From Defluviicoccus vanus (GTDB lineage: Bacteria > Pseudomonadota > Alphaproteobacteria > Rhodospirillales > Defluviicoccaceae), in NCBI RefSeq assembly GCF_014672695.1, contig NZ_CP053923.1:2472219-2484921 (forward strand): a stretch of 12,703 nt of DNA, written 5' to 3'. Made by a program: the position numbers and the translations under genes. Shown here piece after piece: positions 1 to 6,755 of this stretch; positions within the stretch are counted from its first letter, which is position 1, and the number at the start of each line of letters is the position of its first letter. The notes under the pieces were generated by a model. The model saw only the letters and a list, made by a program, of their open reading frames with translations. It had not been told where the DNA came from and searched no databases.

Positions 1-642
1 GATCTCCGGGATCAGCGCCACATCGGCGCCGCCGGCGATCGCCGCTGCGAGTGCAATCCAGCCCACGTCACGGCCCATCACTTCAAGGACAATCACTCGG
101 CCGTGGCTGGAGGCCGTCGGCTGCAGCGCGTCAAGAGCACCGACAGCGGACTGCACCGAACTGAGAAAGCCGATGGAGTAGTCGGTCTGGTCTACATCGT
201 TGTCGATCGTCTTCGGGACGGCGATAAAAGGGATCTGACCTTCCGACGCCAAGCGGCTGAGAATGCGCAGGCTGCCATCACCACCGATGCCGATCAGCGC
301 ATCCACGTTAAGCGCGCGAAACCCATCGATCACTTCCCGCGATCGGTCTTTGATGGTGCCGTCGGGTAGCGGATACTCGAAGGGATTACCCTTATTGACG
401 GTGCCGAGCATGGTGCCGCCGCGACTGAGGATGGTGCCGTCGAAGACCTCCATGCGCAGTTCGTGAAACTTGACCGGACGGGTCAGCAAGCCGGCGGTGC
501 CCTCGTGGATACCGATGACCGTCCAACCATATTCTCCCGCCGCCCTGAGGACGATCGCCCGGATCGCTGCATTGAGGCCGGAGCAATCGCCACCGCTGGT
601 TAGAACGGCGATGCGATTGTGCTTCATCTTGAACTCACTCAT
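1..642 (-). CDS. pfkA: 6-phosphofructokinase, group III / mixed-substrate family (3' end outside window)
   Basis: Phosphorylates fructose 6-phosphate to fructose 1,6-bisphosphate in glycolysis; cytoplasmic. The first 214 residues are visible and the reading frame runs off the window edge. Visible motifs are the N-terminal phosphate-binding GGDCSG (17-22), IGGDGS (119-124), the catalytic PKTIDND (143-149) and EVMGR (187-191). GGDG, with Gly rather than Asp after GGD, is the pattern of ATP users. Lys in PKTIDND, instead of Gly in PGTIDND, is typical of the PPi and mixed-substrate groups, so this is a GGDG plus PKTIDND enzyme, most likely ATP-dependent. The ATG at 642 has an AAGGA Shine-Dalgarno (653-649) 6 nt upstream. 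It lies 164 nt downstream of the vWA gene that ends at 807, on the same strand, and need not be functionally related to that cluster. The substrate call is inference from two motifs. Confidence 0.93.
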   Translation of the reverse strand, partial: MSEFKMKHNRIAVLTSGGDCSGLNAAIRAIVLRAAGEYGWTVIGIHEGTAGLLTRPVKFHELRMEVFDGTILSRGGTMLGTVNKGNPFEYPLPDGTIKDRSREVIDGFRALNVDALIGIGGDGSLRILSRLASEGQIPFIAVPKTIDNDVDQTDYSIGFLSSVQSAVGALDALQPTASSHGRVIVLEVMGRDVGWIALAAAIAGGADVALIPEI

Positions 643-806
643 CGATTATCCTTGCCTGATGTGCGCCGCGTCCGCCTCGCTTGGCGATTGGCGACCGACA
701 TCTCTAAGCAAGACCCCGGCCATGTGCGGTGCCGCTGATAGCATGATTGAGATGCGGCAAAAAGCATCACAGGGTTGTCATCTAAAAAGCGCTTCAGTAC
801 AGCATG
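643..806. other. Intergenic gap between second vWA gene and pfkA
   Basis: No gene is supported here. Read on the minus strand, a small perfect hairpin lies at 768-751 (GATGC, 8-nt loop with five T, GCATC). Further upstream at about 797-782 a T5 run follows the short palindrome AAGCGCTT. Neither has a strong stem followed by a U-tract, so a terminator is not claimed. The pfkA ribosome binding site is at 653-649. I see no convincing -35/-10 pair. Confidence 0.4.
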
Positions 807-1803
807 TTATTCGATGAGCACCGAGGCGAGGACGCTGTCGATCATGCTGCCGGCATGGTCGGTGAAGGTGCCGTTGCCGGCGGCAGCGATGCCCTGAAAA
901 ACGATCGATCAATTTGCCCGCGCAGCAGCGAACCAGGCGTGGTGACGAACAGAGCGGAAACGGTTCGCTTGTCGCCAGCAGCGGTGCCGCGGGCGACAAA
1001 GGCGCGTACCAGTTGCAGGGCGGGCGCCACTTCTTCCGGGTGCGCGGCGGCGTCGCCGATCAGCACTAGCGACTGGATCGCCGTCGGTCGGTAGGCGAAG
1101 GTGACGGCGGTCTGCAGACCGAGATAGTCATCTTCCTCCGGCGTTGGGCTGGAGATGCTGGAGGCCCGCAGTCCCTGGACGAACTGCAAGATGCGCGGCA
1201 GCGACGGCGTGGTCGCCGTCAGCGGTAGCACGGTAATCGGGTTCTGGCCGGTATCGCGATCACTATAGGCGACAACGCCGATACGCACTGAAGGAACCAG
1301 CCGCTCCAGGACGCGAACAATGCTGGAGAGGTCGAGAGCGAGTTCGCCTATCGCCGGCGTCATGCTGGCGGTGCGGTCGATCACGAACACCAGATCCAGC
1401 TCGCCGGCGACGGGTGTCCCCAGCGCTGGCACCGGCGGCGTCTTTGGGGCGGAGGGTTGGGGGGCGGGCGGCGCCGGCTTCGGGATCCGCGGCCGGGCGG
1501 AACGGTCAAGGTCTGCCCGCTGCTCCAGCGACTTCGCCACTGCAGTGAGGTGGGAGACTTCGCCGAGCAGTGCTTCGGCCTCGTCATCAGCCCAGGCGGC
1601 ACGGGCGGCCACTGCCGCCGTTTCCGCCTCGGTGGCGATGATCGTTGCCCGCAATTGCTGCAGCCGCGCGCCTCGGCGTCGAGCGTCTTGCGGTAGTAGG
1701 GGATCATCATCACCAGCAGCAGAACGAAAACGCCGGTGGACATGGCGAGCACGTCGAGTGCCGACATGGAGAAGGTGGTGACCTCGCGAGGCGGGCGGCG
1801 CAT
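807..1803 (-). CDS. Membrane-anchored vWA-domain protein (second copy), interrupted by two apparent 1-nt frameshifts
   Basis: Predicted inner-membrane protein with one N-terminal helix and a von Willebrand factor A domain facing the periplasm. The start ATG at 1803 gives MRRPPREVTTFSMSALDVLA and a hydrophobic helix ending PYYRKTLDAEAR. This matches the N-terminus of the intact paralogue at 2193-3215, including the Asp (residue 17) at the membrane mouth. The frame then jumps near 1664-1671 (GCGCGCGG on this strand). The vWA domain reads on from there, with VFVIDRTASM (MIDAS D-x-T-x-S) and LIGDAAAH. A second jump at the A5/T5 run 897-901 restores FFQGIAAAGNGTFTDHAG and SMIDSVLASVLIE, aligning with the paralogue's C-terminus, and a TAA at 809-807. 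With one base restored at each site the product is 332 aa, against 340 for the paralogue. Without correction a caller sees a 270-aa fragment at 842-1654. It starts 6 nt after the FHA stop, so is probably coupled. A sequencing error is more likely than a true pseudogene, but this is not proven. Confidence 0.8.
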
Positions 1804-1809
1804 GGCGGG

Positions 1810-2193
1810 CTACGTTGCCAGCGGTGTCACTAGCAGCGTGATCCGACCTATGGTGATCCGCTGGCCCGTCGTTACCGCCAACGGCTGGAAGGGAGTGAGT
1901 TCCATGTCATCCACCAGCGTGCCGTTGAGTGAATTGAGGTCTTCCACGAACAGGCCGCCGTCGGCGAGGCCGATGCGGCAATGGCGGCGCGACACGGCGG
2001 CATCGGTGACGACGCGGTCGTTGAGGGTCGCGTCGCGGCCAATGGTGAGACCGAGATACGCCTCCGCCAGCTCCGTTTCGCCGAAGACGAAGCGCAGTTC
2101 CTCGCCCTCCACGCCGCCGCCGGTGAGGACCCATCCGCCTTCCACATCGCCATGCGATTTGAATGGACCAGCACCACTGCCGCGCGTCTTCAT
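1810..2193 (-). CDS. FHA-domain protein (canonical phosphothreonine-binding motif)
   Basis: A 127-aa cytoplasmic protein made almost entirely of one forkhead-associated domain, a phosphothreonine-recognition module. Key residues are all present: GR at 52-53, SRRH at 68-71 and NSLNGT at 87-92. This makes it the intact FHA of the cluster, whereas the other FHA protein (4043-4486) has lost most of them. There is no signal peptide or membrane segment. Its ATG (2193-2191) overlaps the TAA of the upstream vWA gene by one base (TAATG), a classic coupling arrangement, and its TAG is 6 nt before the next vWA start. Sitting between two paralogous vWA membrane proteins and downstream of a Ser/Thr kinase, it probably reads phosphorylation made by that kinase. 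The partner is inferred, not visible. Confidence 0.92.
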   Translation of the reverse strand: MKTRGSGAGPFKSHGDVEGGWVLTGGGVEGEELRFVFGETELAEAYLGLTIGRDATLNDRVVTDAAVSRRHCRIGLADGGLFVEDLNSLNGTLVDDMELTPFQPLAVTTGQRITIGRITLLVTPLAT

Positions 2194-3215
2194 TATTTCG
2201 TTTCTCCCTGGTTACCCAGCACCGCCAGCATCACGCTTTCGATGATCCGGCCCTTGTTCTGCGCAAAGGCACCGCCCCCGGCCTCGGCGACCTTTTGAAA
2301 AAAGACCCGATCAAGCGGGTTTTGACCGGCGAACACTGCGGTCACCGTTCGCGTGGTCGTTGGTGATGGACTGGATGCTTGGAACTGGCTGGCAAGGGCG
2401 AGGGCGCGTGCCACCGCGTTGGGGTGGGCTCGTGCATCGCCAATCAGGATGATCCGTCCCGCCGCGTCGCTGCGCCAGGGCATGGCAACCGCTGCGGCGA
2501 GGGCTTCATCCACCGCTTCCGGGTCGTCGCCGCCACCGCCAGCCTGAATGCTGCGGACGAAGCTGACGATTTCCTCCGCCTGGTTGCCGGTGGCAGGTCG
2601 CAGCGAAAAGATCCGGGTAACATAGGCCTCCCCTTGATCCTTATAGGCGACGAAGCCGACCCGCAGACTGCCGGTCAACCGGGCGAGTACCTTCAGCGTT
2701 CCGAGCAGACTGGCCTGCACCTCAGCCAGTTCGTCTCCCATGCTGCCGGTGGTGTCCATGACCAGCACGAGATCGAGGGGACCGATGGCGATGCCGGGCT
2801 TGGTGGCGTTCGCCGGCGGTGGCGCTGGCGCAGGTAGCGCCGGCGTTGGTGCCGGAACGGGTGTTGCTAGTGTTGCCGCCGCTGCTTCGGCATCCCGCCG
2901 CGCCCGGCTTGCCGCTGCCTCCGCTGCAGCGGCGGTTGCCGTTTCCTGTCGCGCTTTCGCTGCCGCCAGGGCTGCATCGGCATCGGCAATCCGCTGCTTC
3001 GCCTGCGCTTCTGCCAGCGCGGCCGCATCGCGGCTACGGGTGGCGCTGGTCAGTGCTGCTGTTGCCGTTGCGATGTCGCGATCAAGGGCCGGTTTCTTTA
3101 GGTAGTAGGGAAACAGCATCACCGCCAACAGCATGAACACGCCTAGCGACGAGGCGAACAGGTCAAGCGCGGACACACTCAGCATGAGGAAGCTCGTGGG
3201 GCGGCGAGCGCGCAC
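2193..3215 (-). CDS. Membrane-anchored vWA-domain protein with MotB/ExbD-like N-terminal helix (first copy)
   Basis: A 340-aa protein. Residues 11-38 form one hydrophobic helix preceded by SALD (Asp18 at the membrane mouth), the position of the proton-carrying Asp in MotB, TolR and ExbD. Residues 42-115 are an Ala-rich, charged helix, probably a coiled coil. Residues 118-138 are a Pro/Ala linker. Residues 147-335 are a vWA domain with a MIDAS-type DTTGS (154-158, Thr instead of the first Ser) and IGDARAH (258-264), and a GGGGDDPEA loop at 226-234. vWA domains bind partner proteins through a metal ion. The predicted location is inner membrane with the vWA domain periplasmic. The GTG start at 3215 lies 6 nt after the TGA of the ExbB-like gene; the alternative is ATG at 3185. 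GTG is preferred because the paralogue has the same basic N-terminus (MRxxP). Role as the moving or anchoring partner of the ExbB-like channel is inference. Confidence 0.9.
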   Translation of the reverse strand: MRARRPTSFLMLSVSALDLFASSLGVFMLLAVMLFPYYLKKPALDRDIATATAALTSATRSRDAAALAEAQAKQRIADADAALAAAKARQETATAAAAEAAASRARRDAEAAAATLATPVPAPTPALPAPAPPPANATKPGIAIGPLDLVLVMDTTGSMGDELAEVQASLLGTLKVLARLTGSLRVGFVAYKDQGEAYVTRIFSLRPATGNQAEEIVSFVRSIQAGGGGDDPEAVDEALAAAVAMPWRSDAAGRIILIGDARAHPNAVARALALASQFQASSPSPTTTRTVTAVFAGQNPLDRVFFQKVAEAGGGAFAQNKGRIIESVMLAVLGNQGETK

Positions 3216-3221
3216 GACGAC

Positions 3222-4040
3222 TCAATCCACGTAGAGGCGGTTGATCAGGTTGTCGAGGCAGTACTCGCCGCAGCGGTTGAGCGCTCGCTCCTCGGCGGCC
3301 TGTACCAAGTGCTGCACCAGCACCAGCACCGTTGACATGCACAGTGCCACCAGCGTGGTGTTGAACGCTACCGCCAACTCGCGGGTCAGGCCGGCGAGAA
3401 AGCCGGGATCATCGACGTTGGCGCCGCCGGCATAGTTGAGGGCGAGCGCGATGCCGAGGACGGTGCCGAGGAAACCCAAGGTCGGGATCGCCCAGATAAT
3501 GTAGCGGACCATGGTGTAGCGGAGATCGATTTCGTGCAGATAGAGGTCGAGGCTCGAATTAAGCACTGCATTGGCCTGGTCCACCGACTTCGTGGTTTGA
3601 AACTGGGTCACGACTCGGTGGATTAGCCGCGGCAGGAAGCGTTCGCTTCCCGCTGGCACCGCGTCTCGGGCCGACCTGGCGATGGCGTAGACACGCCGCA
3701 GGTCCAGCGTCTGCAACACCGTCGTCTCATCCTCGGGCAGGTAGCCGCGCTGCAATTCGGTGCGCTCGCCGGCTGCCTCCCGGGCACGCACCAGGAGTTC
3801 GCCGAGGCCGAGCGCGAAAACTACCCACTGCACCGTCTGCACCGTAAACGGGTAGGTGGTCTGCTCGATGTCGAGAAGGACGACCGCCCAGGAATGCGGC
3901 AGCGCCACTGCCATCACCGCAATTATTGCCACCGCGGCGGCGATGCTGAGCCCGATCGCCAACCATCGGTGGGGCAGCGGTCGTCGCCCGCCCGAGTGTT
4001 TGGCTACCGGCGTCGTTGGGTCGACGAGGTGATCTGGCAT
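3222..4040 (-). CDS. MotA/TolQ/ExbB proton-channel family protein
   Basis: A 272-aa polytopic inner-membrane protein. Four hydrophobic segments are visible at about 26-48, 66-85, 181-204 and 227-247. A long soluble stretch between segments 2 and 3 is presumably cytoplasmic. The family signature is the third-helix block IPTLGFLGTVLGIALAL (185-201) and the following AFNTTLVAL (225-233), as in TolQ, ExbB and MotA. These proteins form pentameric ion channels around two MotB/TolR/ExbD-type helices and turn proton or sodium flow into movement. No tolR or exbD gene follows. Instead the next gene, 6 nt on, is a vWA protein whose N-terminal helix has the right Asp. The start ATG at 4040 is 2 nt after the TAG of the FHA gene. 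It is not TolQ or ExbB proper by context, since no tolA, tolB, pal or tonB is present. Channel activity is inferred from family. Confidence 0.9.
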   Translation of the reverse strand: MPDHLVDPTTPVAKHSGGRRPLPHRWLAIGLSIAAAVAIIAVMAVALPHSWAVVLLDIEQTTYPFTVQTVQWVVFALGLGELLVRAREAAGERTELQRGYLPEDETTVLQTLDLRRVYAIARSARDAVPAGSERFLPRLIHRVVTQFQTTKSVDQANAVLNSSLDLYLHEIDLRYTMVRYIIWAIPTLGFLGTVLGIALALNYAGGANVDDPGFLAGLTRELAVAFNTTLVALCMSTVLVLVQHLVQAAEERALNRCGEYCLDNLINRLYVD

Positions 4041-4042
4041 GG

Positions 4043-4486
4043 CTACGGCCTCCGACGAACAATCTCGCCGGTGGCGGCATCGCGTTCAACCCTGCCGCGA
4101 GGAACCAATCCTCCCTGGGCAGGGGACAGACGTGCCTCACCCGCCGCCTCACCCGCCGCTGCGAGTGGAGGCCCCTTGCGCGCCCGGGCGAGCAACTCGC
4201 CGACGGTGCAGCAATACTCGCCAAGCCGCAGCGGCGTCTGCGGCGTAACGAAAGTCTGACGCACACGGACCCAGCCTTCCGCGGCCGGTCCGGTGGTGGC
4301 TGCGTTGCTGCTGCCGTGCCCGGATGGCGACGGCAACTGCCACGTCCCACCCTGGGTGGCACAATCGGTTGCGTGCACTCGGCCGTTGTCGGCAATCACC
4401 AGTTCCAGGTGGTGCGGGGCAACGCTGGCATCGGCGACGACGACGTCGGCGAAGGGACTGCGGCCGATGACGAGCGTCCGAGGCAT
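4043..4486 (-). CDS. Small FHA-like protein with degenerate binding motif
   Basis: A 147-aa soluble protein with an N-terminal FHA fold signature: VIGRSPFADVVV (6-17) and HHLELVI (25-31). The GR (8-9) and the last His (26) are kept. The usual Ser-Arg of SRxH is replaced by Ala-Pro (VAPHH), and the NGT loop reads QGGT (45-48), so phosphothreonine binding may be weak or lost. The C-terminal half includes Cys-Cys (YCCTVGELLARA) and an Ala/Gly/Glu-rich end with no recognised domain. I prefer ATG 4486, which puts the FHA strand at the very N-terminus and has an AGGA 11 nt upstream. A GTG at 4507 would add seven residues. It lies between the kinase (conceptual stop 4527) and the ExbB-like gene (2 nt gap). 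A docking or scaffold role is inference. Confidence 0.83.
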   Translation of the reverse strand: MPRTLVIGRSPFADVVVADASVAPHHLELVIADNGRVHATDCATQGGTWQLPSPSGHGSSNAATTGPAAEGWVRVRQTFVTPQTPLRLGEYCCTVGELLARARKGPPLAAAGEAAGEARLSPAQGGLVPRGRVERDAATGEIVRRRP

Positions 4487-4526
4487 GACGAAACGAGTCC
4501 TTTCCACCCTTTAGGGCGCGTCCTTT

Positions 4527-6643
4527 CTACCGGCTACGCAGGTCAAGAATGTCGGGCGTCCGATTGTGCTCGGTTCGATTACCGCTCACTGTTTCCGCCA
4601 CTTCGCCTTCGGCGACGATAACTGCATGTCCCTTGTTGTCACGCAGCGTGTTGTCGACGATACGTCCACCACCATTTTCCAGCACCAGGATGCCGTGTTC
4701 ACCCGAACCGGTGATTGTGTTGCCGAAATGTCGGGCGAGCCGCCGGCGACGACAACGCCCGACAACCGGGCGCCGACGATTTCGTTGCCGCTGATCCGTC
4801 CGTTGCCGTCGTCGTAGATGTAAATGCCCGCTTCCGCCGGCCGTTCAATGTTGTTGTCGACAATTTCCGGCCGTGCACCTGAGGCGACCTGGATCGCCGA
4901 CGTCCGGGCGTTGCGGATGATGTTGTGGCTCAGCCGGCCGCCACCACCGGAGATGAACAGCACGCTGCCGCTGTCATCGATATTGTTGTGCTCAACGGAC
5001 GGCTGCGCACCGCTGCCGATGCGGATCGCCGCCACGGGCGTATTGCTGATACTGTTGCCACGGATCACGGGCACGGCGCCGTCCTTCACTTCGATGGCAG
5101 GGCCGGCCTGAGCGCTGATCCGATTCCCGTTCAGTTCCGGCGCACCACTGCTGACGATGACGCACGCCTCGCTGGCCAACGGGTCTTCGGACGCAGCAGC
5201 GGGGTTGGCCGTGAGCTCTGCCGGCTTTGCTGCCAGTGGCATGCCGCGAATCTCCAGGCTGCGCACGACAATGCCGTCGCCACGGACGGTCAGGCACGGG
5301 CCGGCGATCGGTGCGATGATGGGCGGTGCCGAGGTGTCTGCCGCCTCTAGTAGCATCGGCCGATCGAGCGCGATCGATTCGGCATAGGTACCGGGCTCGA
5401 TGCGAATGTGCGCGCCATTGGGCGCCTGGGCGATCGCTTCGCTGATCGTTCGCGTATCGCCGGTGCCTTTGCTGTCGACCGTCCATTCCTTGAGCACCTG
5501 GCGTCGATAGGACGGCTCCAGCAACCAGCCGATGGCGGGTATCGCCAGCGCCACCGCGAGCAGCACCAGTAACACCCGCGACAGCATCGATGAACGCCCG
5601 CCCTTGGCTGCGGCGGCCACATGCGGGGTGATCGGCGCGAAGGGCGTGCCGATGCCGCTTGGCGTCCGGGTGATGCGCAGTGTTGGTGGATCCTCGGACG
5701 GATTGTTCGCCAATTCCTGCTCACTCTTCGCCTCCAGGTCCTCCGCTTGCAGGATCGGCTCGGCAAGCACCCGCTCGTCGTCGATGCCGCCGGGCGACAG
5801 CAGCGTCGCTCGCCAAGCGGCAATGTCATGCGGTCGGACGTGTGGATCGAGGCTGAGGCCGCGGGTGACTGCCGCCGCCAGTGCCGGATCGGCGGCAGAA
5901 AGCCGATCAAGAGCCGGCAATTGCTCCCCCACTTCGCCGAGGCGCAGCGGCGCCGGCGGCGGCGGCGCCCCGGTCACGATGCGATAGGCGATGGCAGCCA
6001 AAGCGTAGATGTCCGTCCACGGACCTTCCACGCCATCGATCTGGTACTGCTCCGGCGCGGCGTAACCGTCGGTGGCGAAATCCTCGGCCCGCGCTTCGTC
6101 TTCGGACGACGAAGACCCGCGTGCGGCGCCGAAATCGATAATCACCGGCGTGCCATCGGCGCGGACGATGATGTTGGCCGGTTTCAGATCCCGATGCAGG
6201 ATGCCGGCCCGGTGGACGGCATCAAGCGCGTTGGCCAGCGCCAGTAGCATGGGTCGCACCTGGCGGGTCGACCGGGCCGGACCATCGTCGCGCAGGCGTC
6301 GTTCTAGCGATGCTCCCGGGACCAGGTCTAGCGCCAGGTAACCCCCGCCAGCGTGCATGCCCCAATCGATCATCCGAGCGAGCGCCGGATGATCCAACTG
6401 GGCGAGAATTGCCGCCTCGCGCCGGATAGCATTGCCATCGATGCTGAGCTTGATGAAGACCGGTCGGCCCGTCTCGGTGTCGCTGCCGTTCATCCGCAAG
6501 CGGGGCGGTGCGTCGGGCGCGGTTGCGGCGCGACGGACGTCCGCTTCGATCAGGTAGCGTCGGGGGAGCGCGGCGAGAGTCGGCGGGCTCTCAGGCGAAT
6601 TCGGACGAGAGGAAGCAGAGGAACTCAAACTTGGGGCGTCCAT
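4527..6643 (-). CDS. Transmembrane Ser/Thr protein kinase with C-terminal parallel beta-helix (one apparent 1-nt frameshift near the 3' end)
   Basis: Conceptual 705-aa protein. Residues 28-282 are a Hanks-type kinase domain: FIK Lys65, Glu76 in the C-helix, HRDLKPAN (150-157), DFG (170-172) and APE (196-198). The glycine-rich loop has no clear GxGxxG. Residues 283-353 are a juxtamembrane stretch with DPPTLRITRTP. One membrane helix spans about 354-375. The remainder is a right-handed parallel beta-helix (pectin-lyase-like or PbH1 repeats) starting TISEAIAQAPNGAHIRIEPG, with repeated GN-I, NNI and SHNII turns, presumably periplasmic. Near 4723-4724 the frame is lost in the middle of a repeat. 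Restoring one G (DIS to DISGNTITGSGEHGILVL) continues the repeats to GNRTEHNRTPDILDLRSR and a TAG at 4529-4527. Uncorrected, the ORF stops at 4586 with non-repeat sequence. The start ATG at 6643 has no good Shine-Dalgarno. The open frame upstream of it to 7105 encodes nothing kinase-like and overlaps the neighbouring gene. Role: likely senses an envelope signal and phosphorylates FHA or vWA partners (inferred). Confidence 0.88.
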
Positions 6644-6755
6644 GGCGAATCGATGATTGAACGGTTTATGAGCCCGCCTTGGTGGGGAGCGTATACGCCG
6701 GCAGCGAAGGCGCGCTGCTGCTGGAGCAGTGGGTCTGCCGCCGGCTTGCGCGTCG

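Noticed and set aside
751..768. Terminator hairpin between the vWA gene and pfkA
   Set aside because: The 5-bp stem is followed by no U-run on either strand; the T run is in the loop.
897..1671. Programmed ribosomal frameshifting in the second vWA gene
   Set aside because: No X-XXY-YYZ slippery heptamer with a downstream structure is evident, two separate shifts would be needed, and the intact paralogue has none. Lost bases are simpler.
3222..4040. tolQ or exbB proper
   Set aside because: No tolR/exbD, tolA, tolB, pal or tonB neighbour. The following genes are vWA proteins and the sequence between helices 1 and 2 differs.
807..6643. Zorya anti-phage system
   Set aside because: Only the MotA/MotB-like core is shared. 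There is no OmpA-type peptidoglycan-binding domain in the partner and no ZorC, ZorD or ZorE gene in the window.
1810..6643. Type VI secretion regulatory cluster (PpkA/Fha)
   Set aside because: Kinase and FHA genes are present, but no Tss structural gene, Hcp, VgrG or ClpV is seen.
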